Made by a program: the position numbers and the translations under genes. From assembly GCA_964570665.1 (NCBI GenBank), contig CAZMZH010000003.1, forward strand, positions 124,001 to 188,000: DNA of 64,000 nucleotides, in the 5' to 3' direction. The stretch comes from JAJDAT01 sp964570665. GTDB lineage: Bacteria; Nitrospinota; Nitrospinia; Nitrospinales; JAJDAT01. The notes below the pieces were generated by a model. The model did no database searches. It had not been told where the DNA came from and saw only the letters and a program-made list of their open reading frames with translations. Numbering within the stretch: the stretch's first letter is position 1; each line of letters begins with the position of its first letter. Below, in pieces: positions 25,860 through 34,703 of the stretch.

Positions 25860-26366
25860 TTGAGAAATAAGTATTTTAGCCTACTGATTTATTCCAATCT
25901 CTTAATTTTTTTGGATCAAGCCACAAAGTATATGGTGGCTTCCCATATCCCTTTGCATTATTCGATGCGAATTGTAGAGGGCTTTTTTAGCTTAACGCAT
26001 ATTAGAAACTCTGGAGTCGCTTTTGGTTTATTTGCGCGAAGCGAAGTGGAATATAAGGCTTATTTTTTTGTCGCAATTTCTTTGATCGCGATTGGAGCCA
26101 TCTTGGTTTTTTTTCATCAGACCCCCAGCTCAAAAAAACCGGTCCTTTGCGGCTTAATCCTAATTTTTAGCGGCGCTATAGGTAATTTGATCGATCGTGT
26201 GGTTTATAAAGAAGTGATCGATTTTCTAGACTTTTTTTACCAAAACCATCATTGGCCAGCCTTTAATATCGCCGATTCATGCATCACTATTGGCGTAGGT
26301 TTTATGATTTACGACCTTTTTCATCAGGAAAAACCGCAGGATTCAATCAGTCCTTCCGAAAATTAA
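25860..26366 (+). CDS. lspA: Lipoprotein signal peptidase
   Basis: A 168-residue inner-membrane aspartic protease (signal peptidase II) that cuts prolipoproteins before the lipidated Cys. It has four hydrophobic helices, FLDQATK near the N-terminus, IRNSGVAFGLF, and the two catalytic Asp motifs GNLIDRV and FNIADSCI. The start is a TTG 11 bp after the ileS stop; no ATG fits the family N-terminus. At least four lipoproteins in this window would be substrates. Confidence 0.96.
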   Translation: MRNKYFSLLIYSNLLIFLDQATKYMVASHIPLHYSMRIVEGFFSLTHIRNSGVAFGLFARSEVEYKAYFFVAISLIAIGAILVFFHQTPSSKKPVLCGLILIFSGAIGNLIDRVVYKEVIDFLDFFYQNHHWPAFNIADSCITIGVGFMIYDLFHQEKPQDSISPSEN

Positions 26367-26400
26367 AAGCCGAAGAAAACCGGCGTTTGGTATTTAAGCT

Positions 26401-27180
26401 ATGTATCCCATTTTATTAGAGCTCGGTCCCATCACAATATTCACTTATGGATTATTGGTCGCCACTGGTTTTTTCACCGCAATTGTCCTGGCTGCAAAGC
26501 AAGGAGAAAAGGAGGGGATGGACCCGCAAGTTATCATGGACTTGTGTTTTTATATTTTGCTATCTGCAATTATTGGAGCCCGTGTTTTATACGTAATTGT
26601 GGAATATAAGTACTTCGTCGAAAGTCCGTTAGATATTTTCAAAGTGTGGAAAGGCGGTCTGGTTTTTTATGGAGGGCTGGTTTTGGCGATCGCGGTGGCC
26701 ATGTGGATGGCCAAAAAAAAGAGCCTGCCGATTTGGAAAACTGCCGACATTATAGCGCCGTCGATAGCGATAGGGCAGGCGATAGGACGTTGGGGGTGCT
26801 TGTTTGCGGGATGCTGTTACGGAGCCCAAACCGATTTGCCTTGGGGAATAACTTTTTCCGATCCTAAATCGTTAGCCCCCTTGAACGTTGCTTTACATCC
26901 TACCCAAATTTATCTTTCTTTGAACGCTATTTTGATATTTGGGACTTTGGTCTGGATGCGAAAAAGAAAAGCGTTTGACGGTCAAATATTCTGTATGTAC
27001 GGTATTTTATATTCAATTGGTAGGTTCATAATTGAATATTTCCGTAACGACGACCGAGGTTATGCTGTGGAAGGAATGTTGTCGACGTCGCAATTCATTG
27101 GGATATTTACAGTACTCATTTCCATCTTCATGTTTTTCAGATTGAAAAAAAGCTCTTCTATCACGCCGCAAAAAGCTTGA
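26401..27180 (+). CDS. lgt: Prolipoprotein diacylglyceryl transferase
   Basis: A 259-residue polytopic membrane enzyme that adds diacylglycerol to the lipobox Cys. It begins ITIFTYGLLVATGFF with the conserved Tyr-Gly, and carries GARVLYVI, KGGLVFYGGL, the Lgt signature GQAIGRWGCLFAGCCYG and IGRFIIEYFRNDDRG. It lies 34 bp after lspA in the same direction, so the first two lipoprotein-processing steps are probably one operon. Confidence 0.97.
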   Translation: MYPILLELGPITIFTYGLLVATGFFTAIVLAAKQGEKEGMDPQVIMDLCFYILLSAIIGARVLYVIVEYKYFVESPLDIFKVWKGGLVFYGGLVLAIAVAMWMAKKKSLPIWKTADIIAPSIAIGQAIGRWGCLFAGCCYGAQTDLPWGITFSDPKSLAPLNVALHPTQIYLSLNAILIFGTLVWMRKRKAFDGQIFCMYGILYSIGRFIIEYFRNDDRGYAVEGMLSTSQFIGIFTVLISIFMFFRLKKSSSITPQKA

Positions 27181-27182
27181 AT

Positions 27183-27791
27183 TTAACAGGAGATCGATTC
27201 TTGGGTTAGGCTCGCCGCCAGACATTGGCTTTGCGCGGGATCTTGAGGCGTTTTAACGACTTTAGAAACGTCGTATCCTTTTTGCGCAATAACCTTTATG
27301 ACCTCTTCGTAAGTTTGAGAATCCATTTCAGGATTCTGATTTAGTATCCAAAGATTTTCTCTATCGGGTTCCCCTACCACAATGTGGCTATAATCTGGAG
27401 CCGTATGGATTACCCAGTAATTTAGGTTGAAGGGCCATATGAACTGAACTTTTAATTTTGCTTTGGTTTTTTGATCCACCACCCAGCCCTTACCGGTAAT
27501 TTTGGCGGCATCGCCGTTAAAGCTACCCTTCTTGCAAAGATTTGTAACTCCGATATTTCCGTCTTCTTTGAGATCGTATTTAGCGATCACGCCGTAGCAA
27601 TCGTCTTCAAAAATCCACGGAGTACGCGCAATTTCATACCAGGTTCCCTGAAACTTATTTAAATCGAGGAAAGGAACCACCTGTAATTCGTTGTTGGATT
27701 CGGATTCATCCGAAGTAGCGTTTGACGCGATAACAAAAAATTGGAAGAAGGACAACAGGAACAGAGTTGCAAAAATTTTTACTAATTTCAT
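27183..27791 (-). CDS. Lipocalin, Blc-like, periplasmic
   Basis: A 202-residue lipocalin. The start at 27791 (MKLVKIFATL) has a TGGAGA SD sequence; a longer frame to 27839 has none. A signal peptide covers about 1-25 (VIASNATS), with no lipobox Cys, so unlike E. coli Blc it is probably soluble. The lipocalin motif FQGTWYEIARTPW and the later VIHTAPDYSHIVVGEPDRENLWIL are clear. The role is likely binding of lipids or other hydrophobic molecules in the periplasm. Two Cys close to the C-terminus could pair with an upstream Cys. It is convergent with lgt (2 bp gap). Confidence 0.9.
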   Translation of the reverse strand: MKLVKIFATLFLLSFFQFFVIASNATSDESESNNELQVVPFLDLNKFQGTWYEIARTPWIFEDDCYGVIAKYDLKEDGNIGVTNLCKKGSFNGDAAKITGKGWVVDQKTKAKLKVQFIWPFNLNYWVIHTAPDYSHIVVGEPDRENLWILNQNPEMDSQTYEEVIKVIAQKGYDVSKVVKTPQDPAQSQCLAASLTQESISC

Positions 27792-28124
27792 TAAACGTCT
27801 CCAGCGGTTTATATCGGTAGAATCGCTAGTATAATGCAAAGAAATGACGGGATCTATTAATTAAATCTAACCTTTGCAATATTGATTTTGGCGATGGCTT
27901 GGAGTTTGTCTAGATCCAGAAAGTTCCTTAAGCTCTATTCGTCATACTCCGTCCCTCCCATTTTGCTTCTTGGAAACAAGGTCGGAATTATAATATCGAT
28001 AAACTAATCCACCGACCTAGAAAATCGTTTGGTTTCAAAACGTCTTATGAGCTATTCTTCAAAAAGAAGTTTTTACTATTTGTTGCATTGCGTTTTAGAT
28101 TCGCGCTTTAATTCCCTTTCTTAA
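27792..28124. other. Intergenic region between divergent genes
   Basis: About 330 bp between the lipocalin (minus) and a membrane glycosyltransferase (plus). Both promoters should lie here. I see no RNA gene, strong repeat or small frame. Confidence 0.4.
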
Positions 28125-30164
28125 ATGATCAATAAGTTTAGATTTAAGCTAATCGCAATTTCGATACTTCTTCTGGGCGCTGGCCTTAGATTTTATGAAT
28201 TAGGTCGAAGTCTCGGAGGAGGAGATGAAAATGCAATGCTTCTATATTTTGGCTATCAACCGTTTTCGTATATTGTTACGCAATATTTTGAGGCCAGCAA
28301 TCACATCTTTCATACCGTAGTACTCCATCTGATGGTCTTGATTTTTGGAGAAGATAATGAATTGGCCATCAGATTTCCAAATTTCTTATTTGGTATAGCT
28401 AGCCTTTGGTTAATTTACAAAACCGCATTTTACATTTTTAAAAAAAAAGAAATAGCTCTTACAGCATTATTAATAAGCTCAGTTTGTCCAATTCATATCT
28501 ACTATTCTCAAACCGCGCGCGGATATAGTTTTATCGTCTTTTTTTCAATCGCTGCGATTTATTGTTGTATAAAAATTTTAGAAACTGAAAATTTGAAAAA
28601 ATGGGCGTTGGGTTTGACTTTAAGCGGATTTCTTTCTATTTACACCATTCCAACTAACTCTTATTTTGTATTTGCTTTAGCTGGATGGATTCTTTCTATT
28701 TTCCTAGTCCCTAATTTACGAAAAGAATTTCAAATACTAGAAAAACGCTTAAAGAAAGTTAGGATAGTTTTTGCAAGTTCTTTTATTGCGATAGGAATCC
28801 TCGTTATTTTGGTTTATTGGCCTCTAATGGATCAAATTTTAGAAGTTTCGAAGTATGACGTTAACTACTCAAAAAGATCCTATGGGGCTGGAGATAACGC
28901 GATTCTATTGGCGGTAAGCTCTATAAAGAATATTTTTACGCTGATTTTTGAAGGGCCGATAAAATACTTCATTCCTTTAATTTTAGTGGGAGCCGTAGCT
29001 TCTACTAACGTTAAAAAATCTTATCTGACTCTTCTATTCGCCATATTATTTTTCCCATTGTTAATTGTATATTTTTCTGGTGTATCCGCTTATCCAAGGA
29101 ACTACCTTTATAATTTTCCGATTTTGATTATTTTTATGGCGGCAGGTTTAATTGTTGCCGGAAAATGGCTAAGTAATGTTTGGAATATATCGAACGACTT
29201 GAAATTAACGACGATATTTATTAATCAAAAATATCTTATGTGGTCTCTTGTTGTTTTATACGTTTTGTTTTCTTTTAAGTGGTTATTTTCCGATTATTAC
29301 CCGGGGCTAAAAAATGAAAATCAAGGGACTTTATCCGAAAAAAAAATCAATGGCGATCATATTGGGATTAATGACTTATTGATAATTCCAGACCCTCGGC
29401 AATATTTATATTCGCGTAGCTTATATAAAGAAAATTTAAAGAACATAATTGACCAAAATGTATTGAAGGGAGTAAAAATGATAGCTCCCAAGAATTACTC
29501 TTTAAATAATTTTCAAATCAAAACAGAGTCAAAGGTCTGGAAAATTTTTGATCGTCAAATCGTTGAAAGCAAGTTTAAAAGAGTTCATTTAAACAAAGAA
29601 AAAGATTTGATTCATATGACCAATAATAAATCTTTGACTGTTTTTTCTAGAGAGTTTGAGACTCAAGCCAATTGGAGAATAATTTCTGGAAAAGGAAAAA
29701 CTTCCATCGTCGATATTGGAAATGATCCAAAAAACAAGGCTCTATCGCTAAAAGCCGATTTGGATGAAGATCTAGTTATTCAGGCGATAGATCCTATTAA
29801 CCTTGATGTCCATCAATCTGGATTGTTGATTTTAATATGGACTATGAAGCGTTCCAATCCGCAAATACCCGTTTTTTACCCAGCGTTATCTTTTCAGTTA
29901 GGATCTGGTCCAAATAAAGCGACATTAAAATTGCCTTTTGGAAAAATCAACGAAGGTATGAACATATTAATTCCTGAGAATCCGATTGGCGTTTTTTCGG
30001 ATGTTTGGTCGGCAAATGCAATTATGGGAAAAATACCCCCCGGGAAGTATAAGTTTCATTTGTGGTTAAAATGTCATTCAAAAAACTCTGTTTTATATGA
30101 CAATTTTCGTTTGTTTTTAATACCATCGCCTATCGATCTCAGTAAAGGGTTTGGGGGGCCTTGA
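28125..30164 (+). CDS. GT-C glycosyltransferase, PMT/ArnT-like (GT39/GT83 type)
   Basis: A 679-residue membrane protein with an N-terminal helix and about ten more to residue ~390, followed by a periplasmic domain of nearly 300 residues. The first loop has LGRSLGGGDENAML, with the catalytic Asp-Glu pair of this fold. AIRFPNFLFGIASLWLIY and YYSQTARGYS are typical of lipid-carrier-dependent glycosyltransferases (ArnT, PMT, RgtB-like). It likely transfers a sugar from polyprenyl phosphate to lipid A, glycan or protein outside the membrane; the acceptor is not shown. No cluster partners are adjacent. Confidence 0.85.
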   Translation: MINKFRFKLIAISILLLGAGLRFYELGRSLGGGDENAMLLYFGYQPFSYIVTQYFEASNHIFHTVVLHLMVLIFGEDNELAIRFPNFLFGIASLWLIYKTAFYIFKKKEIALTALLISSVCPIHIYYSQTARGYSFIVFFSIAAIYCCIKILETENLKKWALGLTLSGFLSIYTIPTNSYFVFALAGWILSIFLVPNLRKEFQILEKRLKKVRIVFASSFIAIGILVILVYWPLMDQILEVSKYDVNYSKRSYGAGDNAILLAVSSIKNIFTLIFEGPIKYFIPLILVGAVASTNVKKSYLTLLFAILFFPLLIVYFSGVSAYPRNYLYNFPILIIFMAAGLIVAGKWLSNVWNISNDLKLTTIFINQKYLMWSLVVLYVLFSFKWLFSDYYPGLKNENQGTLSEKKINGDHIGINDLLIIPDPRQYLYSRSLYKENLKNIIDQNVLKGVKMIAPKNYSLNNFQIKTESKVWKIFDRQIVESKFKRVHLNKEKDLIHMTNNKSLTVFSREFETQANWRIISGKGKTSIVDIGNDPKNKALSLKADLDEDLVIQAIDPINLDVHQSGLLILIWTMKRSNPQIPVFYPALSFQLGSGPNKATLKLPFGKINEGMNILIPENPIGVFSDVWSANAIMGKIPPGKYKFHLWLKCHSKNSVLYDNFRLFLIPSPIDLSKGFGGP

Positions 30165-30508
30165 TATCACAATTTAACCTTAATTATTTAAATGAGGTTT
30201 CGAATTAATGCAACCGCGATTGCTATCCCCTTTGTTTCTAGTTAAAATTAATTATTAAACCCTCAGCATCAGGTAAACCATGTTTCAAAACTGGGAAACA
30301 TTCATTGGTCTTGTCATTGCCTTAGCTATAGTCCTCCCCATCATTTTTAAAAAGTATTATTGATTCTTGTGATTTGAATCGAAAATTTGGTTTAAGTTTT
30401 AACTTCCTATTTTTTTAACGTTTCGAATAAAAGAAATATATTTTTTTAGCTGTGATAAACAGCTATTATAGAAATAGTTAACTATTGATAAATTAAGATT
30501 GTCCAACT
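30165..30508. other. Intergenic region containing one candidate 27-codon gene
   Basis: About 340 bp before proA. It contains the small frame at 30280-30363. An imperfect inverted repeat (AGCTGTGATAAACAGCTATTATAG area, 30450-30475) precedes proA. No RNA gene is recognised. Confidence 0.4.
30280..30363 (+). CDS. Candidate 27-residue single-span membrane peptide
   Basis: ATG with AGG seven bases upstream; the product begins MFQNWETFIGLV, continues with a hydrophobic stretch of about 16 residues, and ends IIFKKYY. The short N-out, Lys-rich C-in pattern is what small membrane proteins such as oxidase or transporter accessory subunits look like. No family is recognised and neighbours give no clue. 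It could be chance. Confidence 0.4.
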   Translation: MFQNWETFIGLVIALAIVLPIIFKKYY

Positions 30509-31810
30509 ATGACAGATTCAAAATCCGTATCGCAAATCGCATCTGCAGCGAAGGCCGCGTCGCTTGTTTTGGCGGGACTTCCAACCGAAACTAAAAACGC
30601 CGCATTGCTAGAAATGGCGTCCATTTTGGAAGCTAATACGGAAGCTATTCTAGAAGCGAATCGAGCCGACGTTGCGCAAGCGGAAAAAGATAATCTCGCA
30701 AAACCATTACTAGCTAGGCTTGCGCTTAGCGAATCCAAAGTTGCCGGAATGGCAAAGGGAATCCGTAGCGTTGGATCTTTGCCAGATCCTGTTGGGCAGA
30801 AATTGTTGGGTATGGAAATGGACAAGGATTTGACTTTGTATCAAATGACTTGTCCCATTGGCGTGATTGGAGCCATATTCGAGTCGCGACCGGACGCCGT
30901 GCCGCAAATTTCATCGCTGTGTTTGAAATCGGGAAATGCTGTTGTGCTGAAAGGCGGTATGGAAGCGCAAAACTCGAACAAACTCATCGTTTCGCTTTTG
31001 GTTCAGGGTATCGAAAAAGTATCTGGAGTTCCTGCCGCTTCCGTTCAAATGATTGAAACCCGATCTCAAGTTTCCGAGCTATTGGATGAAGAAGATAATA
31101 TTCAGCTGATCGTTCCCCGAGGAAGTAACGAGTTTGTTCGTTATATACAGGACAATACGAAGATTCCCGTTCTTGGTCATTCGGAAGGCATTTGTCATGG
31201 CTATATTGACCAAAGCGCCGACCCTGCAATGGCGATTAAAATCGCTTTGGATTCAAAGCTTCAATACCCAGCGGCCTGCAACGCGATGGAAACGTTGTTG
31301 ATCCATGAGGGAGTCGCTCCAAAAGTTTTACCCGGTCTTGTCGAAAAATTTGAAGAAGAAAAAGTGGAAATAGTGGGATGTCTTAAAACTTTAGCCTGGG
31401 TTCCTCAAATTAAAAAAGCGGACGATACCGATTGGGATACGGAATACACAGATTTGAAACTCTCTATCAAACTGGTTTCAAGCTTTGAAGAAGCGGTGGC
31501 TCATATCAATAAGCATGGGTCCGGTCATACGGACGTTATTGTGACTGAAGACAAAACTGCTGGCGAACGGTTCCAAAATGAAGTCGATTCGGCAAGCGTG
31601 ATGGTAAATGCATCCACTCGGTTTGCCGACGGTTTTCGCTTTGGCTTAGGCGCTGAAATAGGAATTAGCACAAACAAGACCCATGCGCGAGGTCCTGTTG
31701 GGCTTGAAGGTTTAGTTATTTATAAGTATAAAATAACGGGAAAAGGGCAAACCGTCTCAGAATACTCTGGCGATAGCGCTCGCGAGTTTACGCATAGGCG
31801 TGTTGATTGA
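30509..31810 (+). CDS. proA: Gamma-glutamyl phosphate reductase
   Basis: A 433-residue aldehyde-dehydrogenase-fold enzyme for the second step of proline synthesis (NADPH reduction of gamma-glutamyl phosphate). Family motifs include GVIGAIFESRPDAVPQISSL, LKGGMEAQNSN, IVPRGSNEFVRYIQ, HSEGICHGYID, YPAACNAMETLLIH with the catalytic Cys, and GLGAEIGISTNKTHARGPVG. proB is not in the window. Slightly longer than the common 415-420 residues. Confidence 0.96.
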   Translation: MTDSKSVSQIASAAKAASLVLAGLPTETKNAALLEMASILEANTEAILEANRADVAQAEKDNLAKPLLARLALSESKVAGMAKGIRSVGSLPDPVGQKLLGMEMDKDLTLYQMTCPIGVIGAIFESRPDAVPQISSLCLKSGNAVVLKGGMEAQNSNKLIVSLLVQGIEKVSGVPAASVQMIETRSQVSELLDEEDNIQLIVPRGSNEFVRYIQDNTKIPVLGHSEGICHGYIDQSADPAMAIKIALDSKLQYPAACNAMETLLIHEGVAPKVLPGLVEKFEEEKVEIVGCLKTLAWVPQIKKADDTDWDTEYTDLKLSIKLVSSFEEAVAHINKHGSGHTDVIVTEDKTAGERFQNEVDSASVMVNASTRFADGFRFGLGAEIGISTNKTHARGPVGLEGLVIYKYKITGKGQTVSEYSGDSAREFTHRRVD

Positions 31811-31817
31811 CCTTTTG

Positions 31818-32084
31818 TTATTCATTCTCTGATTTTTCTGGCGAGCCGGCTAATTTAAAGCCCAAAGGAGGATTCTTAGCTTTTTTTTGTTTTCGTTCTT
31901 CTTTATCGAGTTTGCAACTTACGATAACGATTTTTTCGATGGGAATGTGAAATTCATATTTTTCGCCCACTAAATGGACTAAACCGTCATCGAGGGAGGC
32001 AATGGTTCCTTCCATTTGTTTTTCGCGGATAATGATTTGGACGTCTTTTTTATCTTGAAAATATTTCTCTAGAATTTTTTGCAT
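31818..32084 (-). CDS. Small Sm/LSm-like beta-barrel protein
   Basis: An 88-residue protein. Residues about 12-57 read as a five-strand Sm-like barrel (KDVQIIIREKQMEGTIASLDD, GLVHLVGEKYEFHIPIEKIVIVSC), followed by a very basic tail (KEERKQKKAKNPP). This fits an RNA-binding or scaffold role, but the family is not certain and it is not Hfq (no Hfq KH motif). The start has GAGGAAAT five bases upstream. It is convergent with proA, with a gap of only 7 bp. Confidence 0.6.
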   Translation of the reverse strand: MQKILEKYFQDKKDVQIIIREKQMEGTIASLDDGLVHLVGEKYEFHIPIEKIVIVSCKLDKEERKQKKAKNPPLGFKLAGSPEKSENE

Positions 32085-32185
32085 TATTTCCTCAAACTGT
32101 TCGGAGTTGGTAAAAGTTTATATGATTTAAGTTTTAAGGGCTTATTTCCCTTAAAAAAATCGTCTACTTAAAAACTAGCGACCAA

Positions 32186-33070
32186 ATGGAACCTCTAACA
32201 AACCGACCTATTACAGTCGATCCGCCCAAAGAATCCCCAAAAAGCCCGTCGCCTGATTTATACCCTAAAATAAGTCCGCCTACATGGAAAAACTGGGCAA
32301 TTTTTTGGTTAATGTTTGTTTTGACCATTGGAACGACCTATTTAGCGGGCGGTTGGTTGTTTTCAATTAGTTTGATCGCGATTTTGGGATGTCACGAATT
32401 TGGGCATTATTATGCAAGTTGTAAGAATAAGGTCCGAGCTACCTTGCCATTTTTCATTCCCGCTCCTCCCGTTTTTATTGCCGGAACGTTTGGGGCTTTC
32501 ATGCATATTAAAGATCCTATTCCAAACCGAAGAGTTTTGCTAGAAATTGGCGTAGCGGGTCCTATTGCGGGATTTATTGTCGCTATTCCAACGCTAATGA
32601 TAGGTTTATATCTATCCCAGGTTTCCTATGTTCCAGGATTTTCTGGTGTTTCTTATGGCAGTTCTTTAGTCCTCACTCTCTTTAGCGAATGGATTTTAGG
32701 AGTTAACCCTGTTTCTCCCAACATTAATATCCATTTACATCCAATGGCGTTTGCGGGTTGGATTGGAATGTTTTTAACTGGGTTGAACTTATTGCCAATT
32801 GGACAGTTAGACGGCGGACACATCGTTTATTCCTTATTCAGCAAAAAATATAAGGTGGTTTGGATGGGTTTTTTCGCTTGTCTCTGTCCCTTAGGCTGGT
32901 TTTGGAATGGATGGTGGTTTTGGGCAGGACTTATTGCTCTATTTGGGTTTAGAAGTGCTCCTGTGCTTGATGAGTCGCTTCCTTTGGAAAGAAAACACAT
33001 AATATTGGGTTATATCGCCGTTATTATTTTCATTCTTACTTTTGTGCCTGTGCCCTTTGAGTTTTCCTAG
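32186..33070 (+). CDS. Site-2 protease-like M50 membrane metallopeptidase
   Basis: A 294-residue polytopic protein. The zinc motif is LGCHEFGHYYAS (HExxH), then FIPAPPVFIAGTFGAFMHIKD, GVAGPIAGFIVAIP and LNLLPIGQLDGGHIVYSLF with the third ligand Asp. This matches the PDZ-less M50 group seen in cyanobacteria and other phyla (EGY1-like). It has a Pro-rich N-terminal arm of about 35 residues. The substrate is unknown. It is a second M50 protein, distinct from the one at 22365. Confidence 0.88.
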   Translation: MEPLTNRPITVDPPKESPKSPSPDLYPKISPPTWKNWAIFWLMFVLTIGTTYLAGGWLFSISLIAILGCHEFGHYYASCKNKVRATLPFFIPAPPVFIAGTFGAFMHIKDPIPNRRVLLEIGVAGPIAGFIVAIPTLMIGLYLSQVSYVPGFSGVSYGSSLVLTLFSEWILGVNPVSPNINIHLHPMAFAGWIGMFLTGLNLLPIGQLDGGHIVYSLFSKKYKVVWMGFFACLCPLGWFWNGWWFWAGLIALFGFRSAPVLDESLPLERKHIILGYIAVIIFILTFVPVPFEFS

Positions 33071-33474
33071 TTCTCATATACCGTAATTTTAAAAAAACCA
33101 CTTTTTTGAGCCTAAAGATCGATCAATAAATGCAGGCAAACCTATATGAGTTAGGTTGGTAAATAATTTTCATGTTTTAATAAATTATTGAAATATATGG
33201 ATTTATTTTGATTTTCAGGCCTGTTTAGAGCTGTTTTTGGTTGTTTTTATTGGGTAAAACGAAGGATTCTTTGGACCTTTTCGGATGGCGAAATAGGGGC
33301 TCTTGGGCCTGATTAATAATCTCTTTAGAATCAAAGGTTTGTGGGTTTGGATTTTGCTTTATGAGAAACTCGAGAGTTCTGTAAATATATGATTTTAAAG
33401 GATAATTTGCCTTTGATTTACACTTGTTCCTTGCCAAAGTTTTCCGAATTTTTAATTGACACTATTGGGGGCCT
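33071..33474. other. Intergenic region, no convincing gene
   Basis: About 400 bp, AT-rich. A minus-strand 70-codon frame (33225-33437) starts with TTG, has no SD and resembles nothing, so it was not called. No RNA gene is recognised. Confidence 0.4.
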
Positions 33475-33627
33475 ATGTTAGTTTGGATTATCCTTTCTGG
33501 GGCGCTGAACGCACAACAAAAAGAGGATTTATCTTGGTTGCCATCAAGCTCTCTTTTCTTGCTAAGTTCAGTGTCCCTTTTTTTTTGGAAAAATCCCCAC
33601 CCGCAAGGCTTCACGGCTGTTAAATGA
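33475..33627 (+). CDS. Candidate 50-residue membrane peptide coupled to the next gene
   Basis: ATG behind GGGGG; the product begins MLVWIILSGALNAQQ and has a second hydrophobic patch (SSLFLLSSVSLFFW). Its stop overlaps the start of the next gene as ATGA, which is typical of coupled genes. It may be a leader or a small membrane protein. No family recognised; the overlap may be coincidental. Confidence 0.35.
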   Translation: MLVWIILSGALNAQQKEDLSWLPSSSLFLLSSVSLFFWKNPHPQGFTAVK

Positions 33628-34526
33628 TTTTTTTCTTTCATAAAAAATCCCTGATTTTCACTGGCCTATCTTTCTTTTTATTTACTTTTTTCACGTCTGG
33701 AGACGCGCTAGCTGGGGGAGAAGACGTTAAACCCAAGCTAACTATTGTCTCTTTAGATGGAGCTTGGAAAAGCGTTTTAAATAAAGCTGAGAAGAATTCC
33801 TTAATATCGGCCAAATTAAAAGAAAAACCTTTTAGATCCTCTCTTTGGTTTGAAACTACTAAAAACTTTTATCGAATTCAGTTTTTTGAACAAGCTTTAA
33901 GTAAATCTCAGGAAACGAAGAAACATTTTGACGAAGCGGTAGCAAAAGCGGAATTGAGTTACGACGAAGACGATGAAAATGTGACTCAATTTATCATTAC
34001 GAAGCTTAAATTGGGATTAGCGGAAATGAAAAACCATGTTGCCGAGTTTTCTAGCGGACTTGAACAGGCAAAAGTTGAGCTTGGAGCTTTAATGGGGAAA
34101 GATCTTTTCCTTCCACGCATAAAGATTAACAAACCATTGAAGATCGCTGATTTTTCCTATCACAGCTGGGAAGAGTTTTTGGAGAAAACTCCTGATTTTT
34201 TTAAACGAAAAGATCGTTTAGGCGAAATCGGAAGCTTGGACCTGTTTGGAGATCCTGATTTGGAATTTAAGGTTCGTTGTAGACAAGCATTTAGTCGCGT
34301 TTTGGAAGCTCGTAAAAAGATGCAAATCGCTCGTAAGGTAAATAAATCTGTTCGCGCTTTAATGGCCATGGAATCTTCTAACTACGATCTTGGCCTTGGC
34401 AACCCAGTCGATTTGTTCGACTCCTTCCTCGTTCATACGCGTCATATAAATGTTGGTTTAGAGTCAATTTATAATTTTAATTATGCCGTTGCAGAATGGC
34501 GCCAAGTTTCAGGTCGGGTACCTTAA
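33624..34526 (+). CDS. TolC/OEP-like periplasmic or outer-membrane helical protein
   Basis: A 300-residue exported protein; residues about 1-30 are a signal peptide (TGLSFFLFTFF, cleavage near DALAG). The body is largely long amphipathic helices (QFFEQALSKSQETKKHFDEA, LKLGLAEMKNHVAEF), with GLGNPVDLFDSFLVH and a final YNFNYAVAEWRQVSG. That ending is typical of the second half of TolC-type outer membrane efflux proteins. At 300 residues it is shorter than TolC (about 400-490), so it may be a half-length relative or have lost barrel strands. No efflux pump genes are adjacent. Confidence 0.5.
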   Translation: MIFFFHKKSLIFTGLSFFLFTFFTSGDALAGGEDVKPKLTIVSLDGAWKSVLNKAEKNSLISAKLKEKPFRSSLWFETTKNFYRIQFFEQALSKSQETKKHFDEAVAKAELSYDEDDENVTQFIITKLKLGLAEMKNHVAEFSSGLEQAKVELGALMGKDLFLPRIKINKPLKIADFSYHSWEEFLEKTPDFFKRKDRLGEIGSLDLFGDPDLEFKVRCRQAFSRVLEARKKMQIARKVNKSVRALMAMESSNYDLGLGNPVDLFDSFLVHTRHINVGLESIYNFNYAVAEWRQVSGRVP

Positions 34527-34703
34527 TAAAATACCGTTAAAGAAGGCTTTTCATTTAATTTTTAACCAAAACCCGCTCCTGTAAACTCCTTTTATTTCGT
34601 ATCTTTAAAAAAAATTAAAATAAATTTAGCTTGCTAGGGATTCTCTAAACTGATATATGGTTTGTCGGGAAGGACAAGAACCCAAAACGGAGCCGACTCT
34701 TGC

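Noticed and set aside
30493..30825. Minus-strand frame of 110 codons
   Set aside because: Shadow of proA, whose motifs are complete on the plus strand.
33225..33437. Minus-strand frame of 70 codons
   Set aside because: TTG start, no SD, no recognisable family and low-complexity sequence; likely chance.
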